A stretch of DNA of 10,125 bases. Source: an uncultured Selenomonadaceae bacterium. Lineage in GTDB: Bacteria; Bacillota_C; Negativicutes; Selenomonadales; Selenomonadaceae. Shown here one piece after another: positions 1 to 5,231 of this stretch. Positions within the stretch are counted from its first letter, which is position 1; each line of letters opens with the position of its first letter. The stretch covers positions 1-10,125 of the forward strand of contig CAMIWP010000018.1 of assembly GCA_946402475.1 (NCBI GenBank), read 5' to 3'. The notes below the pieces were generated by a model, which was not told where the DNA came from, did no database searches, and saw only the letters and a program-made list of their open reading frames with translations. Both the position numbers and the translations under genes were made by a program.

Positions 1-266
1 TGCTGTTTCTCGCTGTTGAAAGTCTGGGACATGACATCGCTTTCCACCTTTTCGACGTCCTCGGGGTGAACCATGCCCCGAAAGCTGTTCCCCGTGTACT
101 CGCGCAGTTCTCGGATGGTCTTGCAGCCAAAGAGTTCGATGACGTTCTGATCGGCAAAATAGATTTCCTGGTCTCCCAGGGCATTGTAGATGAAAAAGCC
201 TCCCGGAAACCCTGCGGGTATCCTGTTTTCATCCAGTGACGGCAGAATGTTCTTCTCCTCGTTCAT
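1..266 (-). CDS. PAS-domain signalling protein, N-terminal fragment
   Basis: Reading the minus strand from an ATG at 266-264 gives 88 open codons that run off the window edge, so only the N-terminus is present. The translation has the look of a PAS fold: FPGGFFIYNALGD (about 20-32), then YFADQNVIELFGC (36-48), then GNSFRGMVHPEDVEKVE (59-75). The last block is the F-x-x-M/I-HPED motif common in PAS sensor modules of diguanylate cyclases and sensor kinases. The output domain lies outside the window, so the activity is unknown. No signal peptide or membrane segment is visible, so the visible part should be cytoplasmic. A GGGGAG ribosome site (about 276-281) lies 9 bases before this ATG. A second in-frame ATG at 299-297 would add 11 residues but has a poorer ribosome site. 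A sigma-70-like promoter is proposed at 323-351. Confidence 0.8.
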   Translation of the reverse strand, partial: MNEEKNILPSLDENRIPAGFPGGFFIYNALGDQEIYFADQNVIELFGCKTIRELREYTGNSFRGMVHPEDVEKVESDVMSQTFNSEKQ

Positions 267-322
267 GAGCAAAGTCTCCCCTTCCAGGCCATGCGTCATC
301 CCGTCGGCACAGCCAAAACCCG

Positions 323-351
323 AAAATACCGATGATAACGCAATTGTTCAA
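323..351 (-). promoter_or_regulatory. Candidate sigma-70-type promoter for the PAS gene
   Basis: On the minus strand, TTGAAC (351-346) is followed after exactly 17 bases by TATTTT (328-323). Each box matches its consensus at four of six positions. Initiation would fall near 316, giving a leader of about 50 bases before the ATG at 266. The 19-bp palindrome at 352-370 abuts the -35 box. The assignment is inferred from spacing and position only. Confidence 0.35.
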
Positions 352-370
352 ATTTCGCCATAGGCGAAAT
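352..370. repeat. Perfect 8-bp inverted repeat (ATTTCGCC-ATA-GGCGAAAT)
   Basis: Arms at 352-359 and 363-370 are exact inverted copies around a 3-base centre. The element sits directly upstream of the proposed -35 box of the PAS gene, so it could be a repressor or activator site. It could equally be the first hairpin of the structured segment that follows. The sequence does not decide between these. Confidence 0.6.
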
Positions 371-387
371 CTTCTAACTGGCGTTTC

Positions 388-559
388 GACGAGGCGGGAG
401 ACGTGTGCCCTGCGGGTATATGCTCACCGCCTGTTTCGGAATGTGACACCTCCATCTGCGGAGGTGCATTTGTCGCCTCGTTATATTATAACGCAATCGC
501 CTGGGTCATGCCACAGGCGGCGAGGGACGCCGCGAGCGAAAACTTTCCGTAGCGGAAGG
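388..559 (+). other. Hairpin-rich gene-free segment, possible structured RNA or palindromic repeat
   Basis: The stretch 267-580 has no credible gene; its one open frame (332-592) lacks a ribosome site and any recognisable family. Several inverted repeats are packed here. ACGAGGCG (389-396) pairs with CGCCTCGT (474-481). Inside it are CCC-TGC-GGG (408-416) and CACCTCC/GGAGGTG (447-453/460-466). Beyond it are a CGTTATA/TATAACG palindrome (479-493), CGCCTG/CAGGCG (498-503/514-519), GCGGCG/CGCCGC (517-522/528-533) and CTTTCCG/CGGAAGG (543-549/553-559). Wobble pairs (388 with 482, 397 with 473, 544 with 558) are tolerated only if the plus strand is the RNA; on the minus strand they become C-A mismatches. 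No RNA family was recognised, and no strong terminator or promoter frames the segment. It may instead be a dispersed palindromic repeat. Confidence 0.35.
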
Positions 560-580
560 AAACAACCATTATTTTCATGT

Positions 581-1420
581 TCAACCGTTTGACTGTGCCT
601 TCTTGACTTTACGCTCGGCATAAGACTTGATTACGGTGAGAACATACTGCTGACATGCTGTGCCTGTGGCCGGATTGAAATCCTCGCCATGTATTTCTGT
701 GTTGGAAAGTATACGGATGCCAAGGAATGGTACATCATAAACCCGGCATATATGAGCGGCGGCATGTGTTTCCATCTCTTCGCAGGATGAGCCATGCTTT
801 TCGTGTAAAAAACGAATGCGATCTATCTGGCGGTTCCAATTGTTGCTGCTGGAGATTTTCCCTACGATAACACGACCTGCCTGATAGTTCCTGGCTTCTG
901 ATACAGCCACTTCCAACAACTCCGGGTCAGCCGTCAGTTCTACCTCCGCTTTATCCTCTTTGAGGTTGCTGTCATAATAATAGGTCGGCCTGAGATCTAT
1001 ATGCCTACCATCTGCACCTCTGCGCTCCGCACGGCTAACCCATGCACTGGCATCGAAGGTCTTTGCTCCCAGAACAATATCAAAGGAATGGAGCGAGGGG
1101 TCATGTCCTCCCGCAGTACCCTGGTTGATGACTGCTATGGGGTGAAAATGCTCGATACCCAGAGCAGTGGCGGCAGCAGCGTTCGTCATACCGATGGAGG
1201 TTACTGAAACAACGACAGGTATACTTTGATATTTGCCACTAACATATCGCCAGCCGCCAATGCGTTCCTCCACAGGATTATCCAATTCTTTGATGAGCAG
1301 GTCTGTTTCACATTCCATAGCTCCCTCAACGAGTATGGGATCGGCCGCCTCTGCCCAGAATGGCATCCATGTCAGAAATGTGACCACTAAGATGATAATG
1401 CTTGCTCTTGACAACTTCAT
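581..1420 (-). CDS. Exported MTA/SAH nucleosidase-like protein (PNP_UDP_1 family)
   Basis: A 279-residue protein. The start at 1420 is chosen because AAAGGAGATG lies 6-7 bases before it and because it begins a classic signal peptide: MKLSR, a hydrophobic core to about residue 22, then a probable cleavage after AEA (23-25). Family members split a purine nucleoside such as 5'-methylthioadenosine or S-adenosylhomocysteine into base and sugar. The fold markers are GAMECE (33-38; the last Glu corresponds to the water-activating Glu12 of E. coli MTA/SAH nucleosidase), SIGMTNAAAA (75-84), INQGTAGG (98-105) and EEMETHAAAHIC (214-225; Glu217 corresponds to ribose-binding Glu174). The catalytic acid normally found in the ISD motif is replaced: here ILSN gives Asn240. 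The substrate is therefore uncertain. Export is unusual, since MTA/SAH nucleosidases normally work in the cytoplasm. It appears monocistronic, with a 5' leader containing hairpins. Confidence 0.82.
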   Translation of the reverse strand: MKLSRASIIILVVTFLTWMPFWAEAADPILVEGAMECETDLLIKELDNPVEERIGGWRYVSGKYQSIPVVVSVTSIGMTNAAAATALGIEHFHPIAVINQGTAGGHDPSLHSFDIVLGAKTFDASAWVSRAERRGADGRHIDLRPTYYYDSNLKEDKAEVELTADPELLEVAVSEARNYQAGRVIVGKISSSNNWNRQIDRIRFLHEKHGSSCEEMETHAAAHICRVYDVPFLGIRILSNTEIHGEDFNPATGTACQQYVLTVIKSYAERKVKKAQSNG

Positions 1421-1450
1421 AGTTACATCTCCTTTGTAGATTCTTCCATC

Positions 1451-1507
1451 GCTTCCCAAAGGAAGCTCACCGGGCGAAAGCCGTCGTTGCCCTAAAGGAC
1501 TGGCTTC
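1451..1507 (-). other. Hairpins in the leader of the nucleosidase gene
   Basis: The 196 bases between the terminator near 1617 and the ATG at 1420 contain GCTTCC-CAAA-GGAAGC (1451-1466), a perfect 6-bp stem about 30 bases from the start codon. Next to it, on the minus strand, GAAGCC (1507-1502) pairs with GGCTTT (1482-1477) using one G-U pair. The segment could fold in a leader mRNA, but it matches no riboswitch class I recognise. An open frame continues upstream to 1609 through this region; it is not taken as coding because it would bury the signal peptide and ignore the good ribosome site. Confidence 0.3.
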
Positions 1508-1616
1508 GCGTTGCGGGAAATCATCGCCGAGCGGGGATTCTTCCTCCAACCACCATACCATCTTTGAAGTATGGCCAGCATTCCGTCCCATAACAGAGAA
1601 ACGGCCCAAATACGTG

Positions 1617-1650
1617 AAAAGCGAGAACCCTTAGCGGCTCTCGCTTTTTT
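1617..1650. terminator. Hairpin terminator, probably bidirectional
   Basis: GCGAGA (1621-1626) pairs with TCTCGC (1639-1644), extended by flanking AAAA/TTTT, with CC/GG (1628-1629/1636-1637) pairing inside. The plus-strand copy ends in six T, while the minus-strand copy ends in only four, so it would work better on plus-strand transcripts. It insulates the nucleosidase gene from ndh read-through. Confidence 0.65.
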
Positions 1651-1684
1651 CATAGGGGTATCTCATCTGCAGAGAATACTTTCA

Positions 1685-1726
1685 GAAAAACATCCAAAAG
1701 CAAGGAAGGCGCTTTCGGATGTTTTT
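1685..1726 (-). terminator. Intrinsic terminator of ndh
   Basis: Four bases after the ndh stop codon, AAAAACATCCGAAAGC on the minus strand (1726-1711) pairs with GCTTTTGGATGTTTTT (1701-1686), with one G-U pair. The loop is about nine bases and a run of five T follows. The position right behind ndh and the long stem make this a confident call. Confidence 0.85.
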
Positions 1727-1730
1727 CGTT

Positions 1731-3077
1731 TTACTGCCAAATAACGGGCTTCCCTTCGTTCACGTTCTTCACATGGGAGAAGTCCTCTTCCTCCTTCTGC
1801 ACCGTCAATCTGCCGCTGTCCAGCTTGATGCTGGTGATGATGCGGCCCAGGCGGATGCCGGAGAACAGGTTCCATGCCCATTTGATGGCGACGGTGAAAT
1901 TCGTATGCGCTCCGGCCAACCGGATCAGATGGACGAACATCCAGGCGCACCACGCGATGAACCCCGTCATCTTCGGCGAGTTCACCACAGCCTTTCCCCT
2001 GCCGATGGTGGCCATGGCGCCCAGATCCTTGTACTTGAACTTGATGAGGTCACTTTCTCCACGGATGAGCTTCATGATATTCTGCGCACAGACGACGGCC
2101 TCTTGGGTGGCAACGGGGGCAACCGTGGGCAGAGGACGCTGCATGTCGCCGTGCATGAAGGCGGCGCAGTCGCCGATGGCAAAAACATTTCGGTTGACCG
2201 CGCCCTTGACCAAGAGATCTTCCTCGATCCAGATGCGGCCGTCCCGGGCGCATTCACCGCCGCAATCCTTGATGAAATCTACGGCTCGCACCCCTGCGGC
2301 CCATATAACCGTGCTGGTGGGAATCTTTTCGCCCGTTTTCAAGGTCAAGACCTTGCCGTCATAATCCACCACCTGGGTGTTCAGCATGACCTCCACGCCC
2401 TTGTCCCGCAGGGTCTTGATCGTGTATTCCTGGAGATCCGGCGTAATCATGGGCAGGACATGGTCGGTAGCCTCGATGAGTTTGATGCTGACATTACTGA
2501 AATCGAGATGGTGGTACTCCTTCTTCAGGATCTCCACAAGCTCGCTGATGGCGCCCGCCTCCTCGATTCCCGTGGGGCCGCCGCCTACGATCACATAGGT
2601 CAGCTTCTGTTTCCGCTCCTCCGGCGTCCGGTAGGGCTTGTCGGCCCGCTCGAACTCGTGGATGACATGGTTGCGGATGGCGATGGCCTCCTGGATCGTC
2701 TTCATCCCATAGGCATTGTCTTCCATGGACTTCATGCCGAAGAAGTTCGTGGTAGCGCCTGCGGCGAGCACCAGGTAATCATAGGAAATTTCCCCGTGGT
2801 TGGTGAGCAGGACATTCCTGGCCTGATCCACGCCCTTCGCCTTCGCCATGAAGAAATTTACATTCTTATTGTCACGGAAAAAGCTGCGGGTGGGATAGGC
2901 AATCTCGTCCACCGATAACACAGATGTGGACACCTGGTAAAGGAGGGGCTGGAACAGGTGGAAGTTATGCCGATCCACCAGCGTGACTTCCACGTCTTCC
3001 CGAGCCAACAGCTTGCACAGCTTGATGCCTCCGAAACCGCTTCCCACCACCACAATATGCGGCTTGTTGTTTAACAT
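1731..3077 (-). CDS. ndh: Type II NADH dehydrogenase (NDH-2), NADH:quinone oxidoreductase
   Basis: A 448-residue flavoprotein, normal for the family (about 400-450). NDH-2 enzymes pass electrons from NADH through FAD to membrane quinone without pumping protons. The first Rossmann motif GSGFGG (12-17) binds FAD and ends in VTLVDRHNFHLFQPLLYQV (31-49). The second dinucleotide motif VGGGPTGIE (164-172) binds NADH. The FAD-contacting NVFAIGDCAA (297-306) follows, and APVATQ (320-325) sits where the quinone-site AQxAxQ motif is found, with Pro in place of its first Gln. The C-terminus has the family signature MATIGRGKAVV (355-365) and an aromatic, amphipathic stretch (about 373-410) expected to lie on the inner face of the membrane. 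GGAGGT lies 8 bases before the ATG. It is transcribed alone, from a sigma-70-like promoter at 3121-3149 to the terminator at 1685-1726. Confidence 0.93.
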   Translation of the reverse strand: MLNNKPHIVVVGSGFGGIKLCKLLAREDVEVTLVDRHNFHLFQPLLYQVSTSVLSVDEIAYPTRSFFRDNKNVNFFMAKAKGVDQARNVLLTNHGEISYDYLVLAAGATTNFFGMKSMEDNAYGMKTIQEAIAIRNHVIHEFERADKPYRTPEERKQKLTYVIVGGGPTGIEEAGAISELVEILKKEYHHLDFSNVSIKLIEATDHVLPMITPDLQEYTIKTLRDKGVEVMLNTQVVDYDGKVLTLKTGEKIPTSTVIWAAGVRAVDFIKDCGGECARDGRIWIEEDLLVKGAVNRNVFAIGDCAAFMHGDMQRPLPTVAPVATQEAVVCAQNIMKLIRGESDLIKFKYKDLGAMATIGRGKAVVNSPKMTGFIAWCAWMFVHLIRLAGAHTNFTVAIKWAWNLFSGIRLGRIITSIKLDSGRLTVQKEEEDFSHVKNVNEGKPVIWQ

Positions 3078-3120
3078 ACTTATCTACCTCCGATGGGTAC
3101 CCTTTGATGAATCCAAAGAG

Positions 3121-3149
3121 AGTATACTGCACAGATCGGATTTTTACAA
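3121..3149 (-). promoter_or_regulatory. Sigma-70-type promoter of ndh
   Basis: On the minus strand, TTGTAA (3149-3144; four of six consensus bases) is followed after exactly 17 bases by TATACT (3126-3121; five of six). Initiation near 3114 would give a leader of about 37 bases before the ATG at 3077. Confidence 0.6.
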
Positions 3150-3219
3150 TTCCCACACGACAAAATCTTGTAAACAGGACGAGGACGGTTTTTCAAAGGA
3201 CGTTCCGATCGTGGGGACA

Positions 3220-3310
3220 GTATCAAGACACGTCCCTCAGTGTATCGTCTTCAAAATGAAGTGTATCGTCTTTCATGAAGAAAATCTGAAAGAACTTGTG
3301 GCATCGTATC
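3220..3310 (+). promoter_or_regulatory. Tandem 13-bp repeats, likely enhancer (upstream activator) sites of the PTS operon
   Basis: AGTGTATCGTCTT occurs perfectly twice, at 3239-3251 and 3260-3272, with a 21-bp period (two helical turns). The core GTATC recurs at 3220-3224, 3242-3246, 3263-3267 and 3306-3310, giving steps of 22, 21 and 43 bp, so all lie close to one face of the helix. Short inverted repeats overlap them, such as CTTCA-AAA-TGAAG (3249-3261). The array is 30-120 bp upstream of a sigma-54 promoter, where activators of the LevR/ManR type bind. That family assignment is inference. Apart from this array, the two promoters and a GGGAC/GTCCC inverted repeat (3214-3236), the 3078-3405 gap shows nothing. 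Confidence 0.6.
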
Positions 3311-3339
3311 TGCAAGGTTTTTCTTTTTGATACACAAAG

Positions 3340-3357
3340 TTGGCACGCTGTTTGCTT
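3340..3357 (+). promoter_or_regulatory. Sigma-54 (RpoN) promoter of the mannose-family PTS operon
   Basis: TTGGCACGCTGTTTGCTT matches the -24/-12 consensus (TTGGCACG-N4-TTGCW) completely. The invariant GG (3342-3343) and GC (3354-3355) are separated by the canonical 10 bases. Initiation should fall near 3367, about 39 bases before the EIIA start. Sigma-54 control of mannose-family PTS operons by LevR-type activators is well known in Firmicutes, which fits the four genes downstream. Confidence 0.88.
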
Positions 3358-3405
3358 ATCATTAGGTTGCCGGAGAAATTTTTTGCCGAAAAGGAGGAAT
3401 GTGTC

Positions 3406-3846
3406 ATGTTCGGTATCATCGTTGGAACCCATGGGCGGTTCTCCGAGGAGTTGGTGAAGTCCTGCGAGATGATCTGCGGTGAGCAGAAAAACGTCAAGGC
3501 GGTGACGCTGATCCCGGGAGAAGGGCCGGACGACGTGGTGAAGAAGTACGAGGTCGCCATCAAGGAGCTCAAGGAGAACGGCTGCGACGGCAGCGTGCTC
3601 TTCCTCAACGACCTGTTTGGCGGCAGTCCGTACAACGCAGCCTGCCGACTGGTCATCAGCAACGAGGCTTATGGCATCGTCACCGGTGTCAGCATGCCCA
3701 TGCTCATCGAGATGATCAGCGCCCAGATGGCGGATGACGGCTCTGACATCAAGGATATCATGGCGAAGGCCGTGGATGCCGGAAAGAATGGTGCACAGAC
3801 GTTCCACGCCAGTGCAGTGGCCGATGAAGATGAGGAGGATTTGTGA
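3406..3846 (+). CDS. Mannose-family PTS system, EIIA component
   Basis: A 146-residue cytoplasmic phosphocarrier that takes a phosphoryl group from HPr and passes it to EIIB. The N-terminus MFGIIVGTHG places the phosphorylated His at residue 9, matching His10 of E. coli ManX. The family block LFLNDLFGGSPYNAA is at 66-79. The length equals a stand-alone IIA domain, so EIIA and EIIB are separate genes here rather than fused as in E. coli ManX. The C-terminus ends in a short acidic tail (DEDEEDL). The start at 3406 is preferred because AAGGAGGAA (3391-3399) lies 6 bases upstream; an open frame back to 3340 overlaps the sigma-54 promoter and cannot be coding. It is the first gene of the operon, and its TGA overlaps the EIIB ATG by one base. 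Confidence 0.93.
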   Translation: MFGIIVGTHGRFSEELVKSCEMICGEQKNVKAVTLIPGEGPDDVVKKYEVAIKELKENGCDGSVLFLNDLFGGSPYNAACRLVISNEAYGIVTGVSMPMLIEMISAQMADDGSDIKDIMAKAVDAGKNGAQTFHASAVADEDEEDL

Positions 3847-4322
3847 TGAAGATCGTATTGGCTCGTATTGATGACCGTTTGATTCATGGACAGGTGGCGA
3901 CGGTGTGGTCCAAGGTGACCGGCTGCCAGCGCATCATCGTCTGCGATGATGACGTGGCAAAGGACAAGATCCGCTCCACGCTCCTCAAGCAGGTGGCTCC
4001 CGCGGGCATCCAGTCCCATGTGGTGGATCTGGACAAGGCCATCCGCGTCTACGAGAATCCGAAGTACGCAGATGACAAGTGCCTGCTGCTCTTCACGAAT
4101 CCCACCAGCGTTCTCTATCTGGTGGAGCACGGCGTTCCCATCACCAGCGTCAACATCGGCGGCATGAGCTTCAAGGAAGGGAAGCATCAAATCACCGGCG
4201 CTGTTTCCGTGGATGACAAGGACATCGAGTCCTTCAAGAAGCTCAACGAAAAGGGCATTGAGCTGGAGATCCGCAAGGTGGACACGGACAAGAAGGTCAT
4301 GCTGATGGATGTGCTGAAGTGA
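3846..4322 (+). CDS. Mannose-family PTS system, EIIB component
   Basis: A 158-residue cytoplasmic protein that relays phosphate from EIIA to the sugar held by EIIC/EIID. The N-terminus MKIVLARIDDRLIHGQVATVW is diagnostic, with the phosphorylated His at residue 14. Further family blocks are LLLFTNPTSV (80-89) and NIGGMSFKEGKHQIT (103-117). The ATG at 3846 overlaps the EIIA stop (TGATG), which implies translational coupling, and GAGGAGG lies 7-8 bases upstream within EIIA. A GTG one codon earlier is possible but unnecessary. Sequence features fit the mannose/fructose/sorbose superfamily; the exact sugar cannot be read from this subunit. Confidence 0.93.
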   Translation: MKIVLARIDDRLIHGQVATVWSKVTGCQRIIVCDDDVAKDKIRSTLLKQVAPAGIQSHVVDLDKAIRVYENPKYADDKCLLLFTNPTSVLYLVEHGVPITSVNIGGMSFKEGKHQITGAVSVDDKDIESFKKLNEKGIELEIRKVDTDKKVMLMDVLK

Positions 4323-4398
4323 CGGCGCATTCGTGAGGGGAGGCTGCGCGGGCAACTCCCCCTGTGGCAAACATATCTAAAAAATGGAGGGAAAAACA

Positions 4399-5208
4399 AT
4401 GGAACTGAGCAGTATCCAAATTCTTGCGATTTTTATCGTATCAGCGATTGCGGGTATGGGCAGTGTCCTGGATGAATTTCAGATGCACCGTCCCCTGATC
4501 GCCTGCACGCTTACCGGCCTTATTCTCGGAGATATGACTACCGGCATCATCATCGGCGGCACGTTGGAAATGATCGCCCTGGGCTGGATGAACATCGGCG
4601 CCGCCATGGCCCCGGACGCGGCCCTGGCATCCGTGATCTCCACGATCCTCGTCGTCGCCGGCCATCAGAGCATCGGCGCCGGCATTGCCATCGCCATGCC
4701 TCTTGCCGCCGCCGGTCAGGTTCTCACGATTCTCTGCCGTACCCTTACCGTGGTATTCCAGCACAAGGCGGACGGCTATGCCGAGGATGGGAACCTCCGT
4801 GGCATTGACATCTGCCATCTGGGAGCCCTCGGAATCCAGGCTCTCCGCGTCGCGGTTCCTTCGACCCTTGTTGCCATGTACATCGGCACGGGCGCTGTCC
4901 AGGCAATGCTGGATGCGATCCCTCCGGTCATCACCGGCGGGCTGCAGGTAGCAGGAGGTTTCATCGTCGTCGTAGGTTATGCCATGGTCATCAACATGAT
5001 GGGTGCCAACTATCTCATGCCCTTCTTTTTCCTCGGCTTCGTGGTTGCGGCCTTCACCAACTTCAACCTCGTTGCCTTGGGCGTCATCGGCCTCGTCTGC
5101 GCCGTTGTCTACGTCCAGCTCAACCCGAAGTACACGGCGGTTGCGGCAGCTCCCGCAGCGGCGGCCGGCGGCGCCTCGGATGATGATCTTGACGACGAGC
5201 TCGACTGA
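4399..5208 (+). CDS. manY: Mannose-family PTS system, EIIC membrane component (ManY-like)
   Basis: A 269-residue integral membrane protein that, with EIID, forms the sugar channel. From memory of E. coli ManY the match is close along its whole length: IAGMGSVLDEFQMHRPLIAC (17-36), LGDMTTGIIIGGTLEMIALG (43-62), then WMNIGAA (63-69), and MVINMMGANYLMPFFFLGFV (196-215), which leads into AAFTNFNLVALGVIG. It also keeps the acidic C-terminal DLDDELD tail that ends ManY, after an Ala-rich linker. This resemblance suggests a mannose/glucose/glucosamine-type transporter rather than sorbose or galactosamine, but that is inference. The start at 4399 is chosen because GGAGG (4387-4390 region) lies 8 bases before it; the in-frame ATG at 4384 overlaps that ribosome site. 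A 76-base gap separates it from EIIB. Confidence 0.94.
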   Translation: MELSSIQILAIFIVSAIAGMGSVLDEFQMHRPLIACTLTGLILGDMTTGIIIGGTLEMIALGWMNIGAAMAPDAALASVISTILVVAGHQSIGAGIAIAMPLAAAGQVLTILCRTLTVVFQHKADGYAEDGNLRGIDICHLGALGIQALRVAVPSTLVAMYIGTGAVQAMLDAIPPVITGGLQVAGGFIVVVGYAMVINMMGANYLMPFFFLGFVVAAFTNFNLVALGVIGLVCAVVYVQLNPKYTAVAAAPAAAAGGASDDDLDDELD

Positions 5209-5231
5209 TTGGGAAAGGGAGGAGAACAGCA

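Noticed and set aside
543..559. Possible terminator for the nucleosidase gene
   Set aside because: On the minus strand the stem contains a C-A mismatch and is followed by only four T; too weak to call.
332..592. 86-codon plus-strand open frame in the hairpin region
   Set aside because: No ribosome site, no recognisable protein features, and the region is better explained by inverted repeats.
1408..1413. Perfect TTGACA on the plus strand
   Set aside because: No -10 box at acceptable spacing; it falls in the signal peptide coding sequence and is probably chance.
1719..2918. 399-codon plus-strand open frame
   Set aside because: It lies antisense to the convincing ndh gene, has no ribosome site and no family character; a GC-rich shadow.
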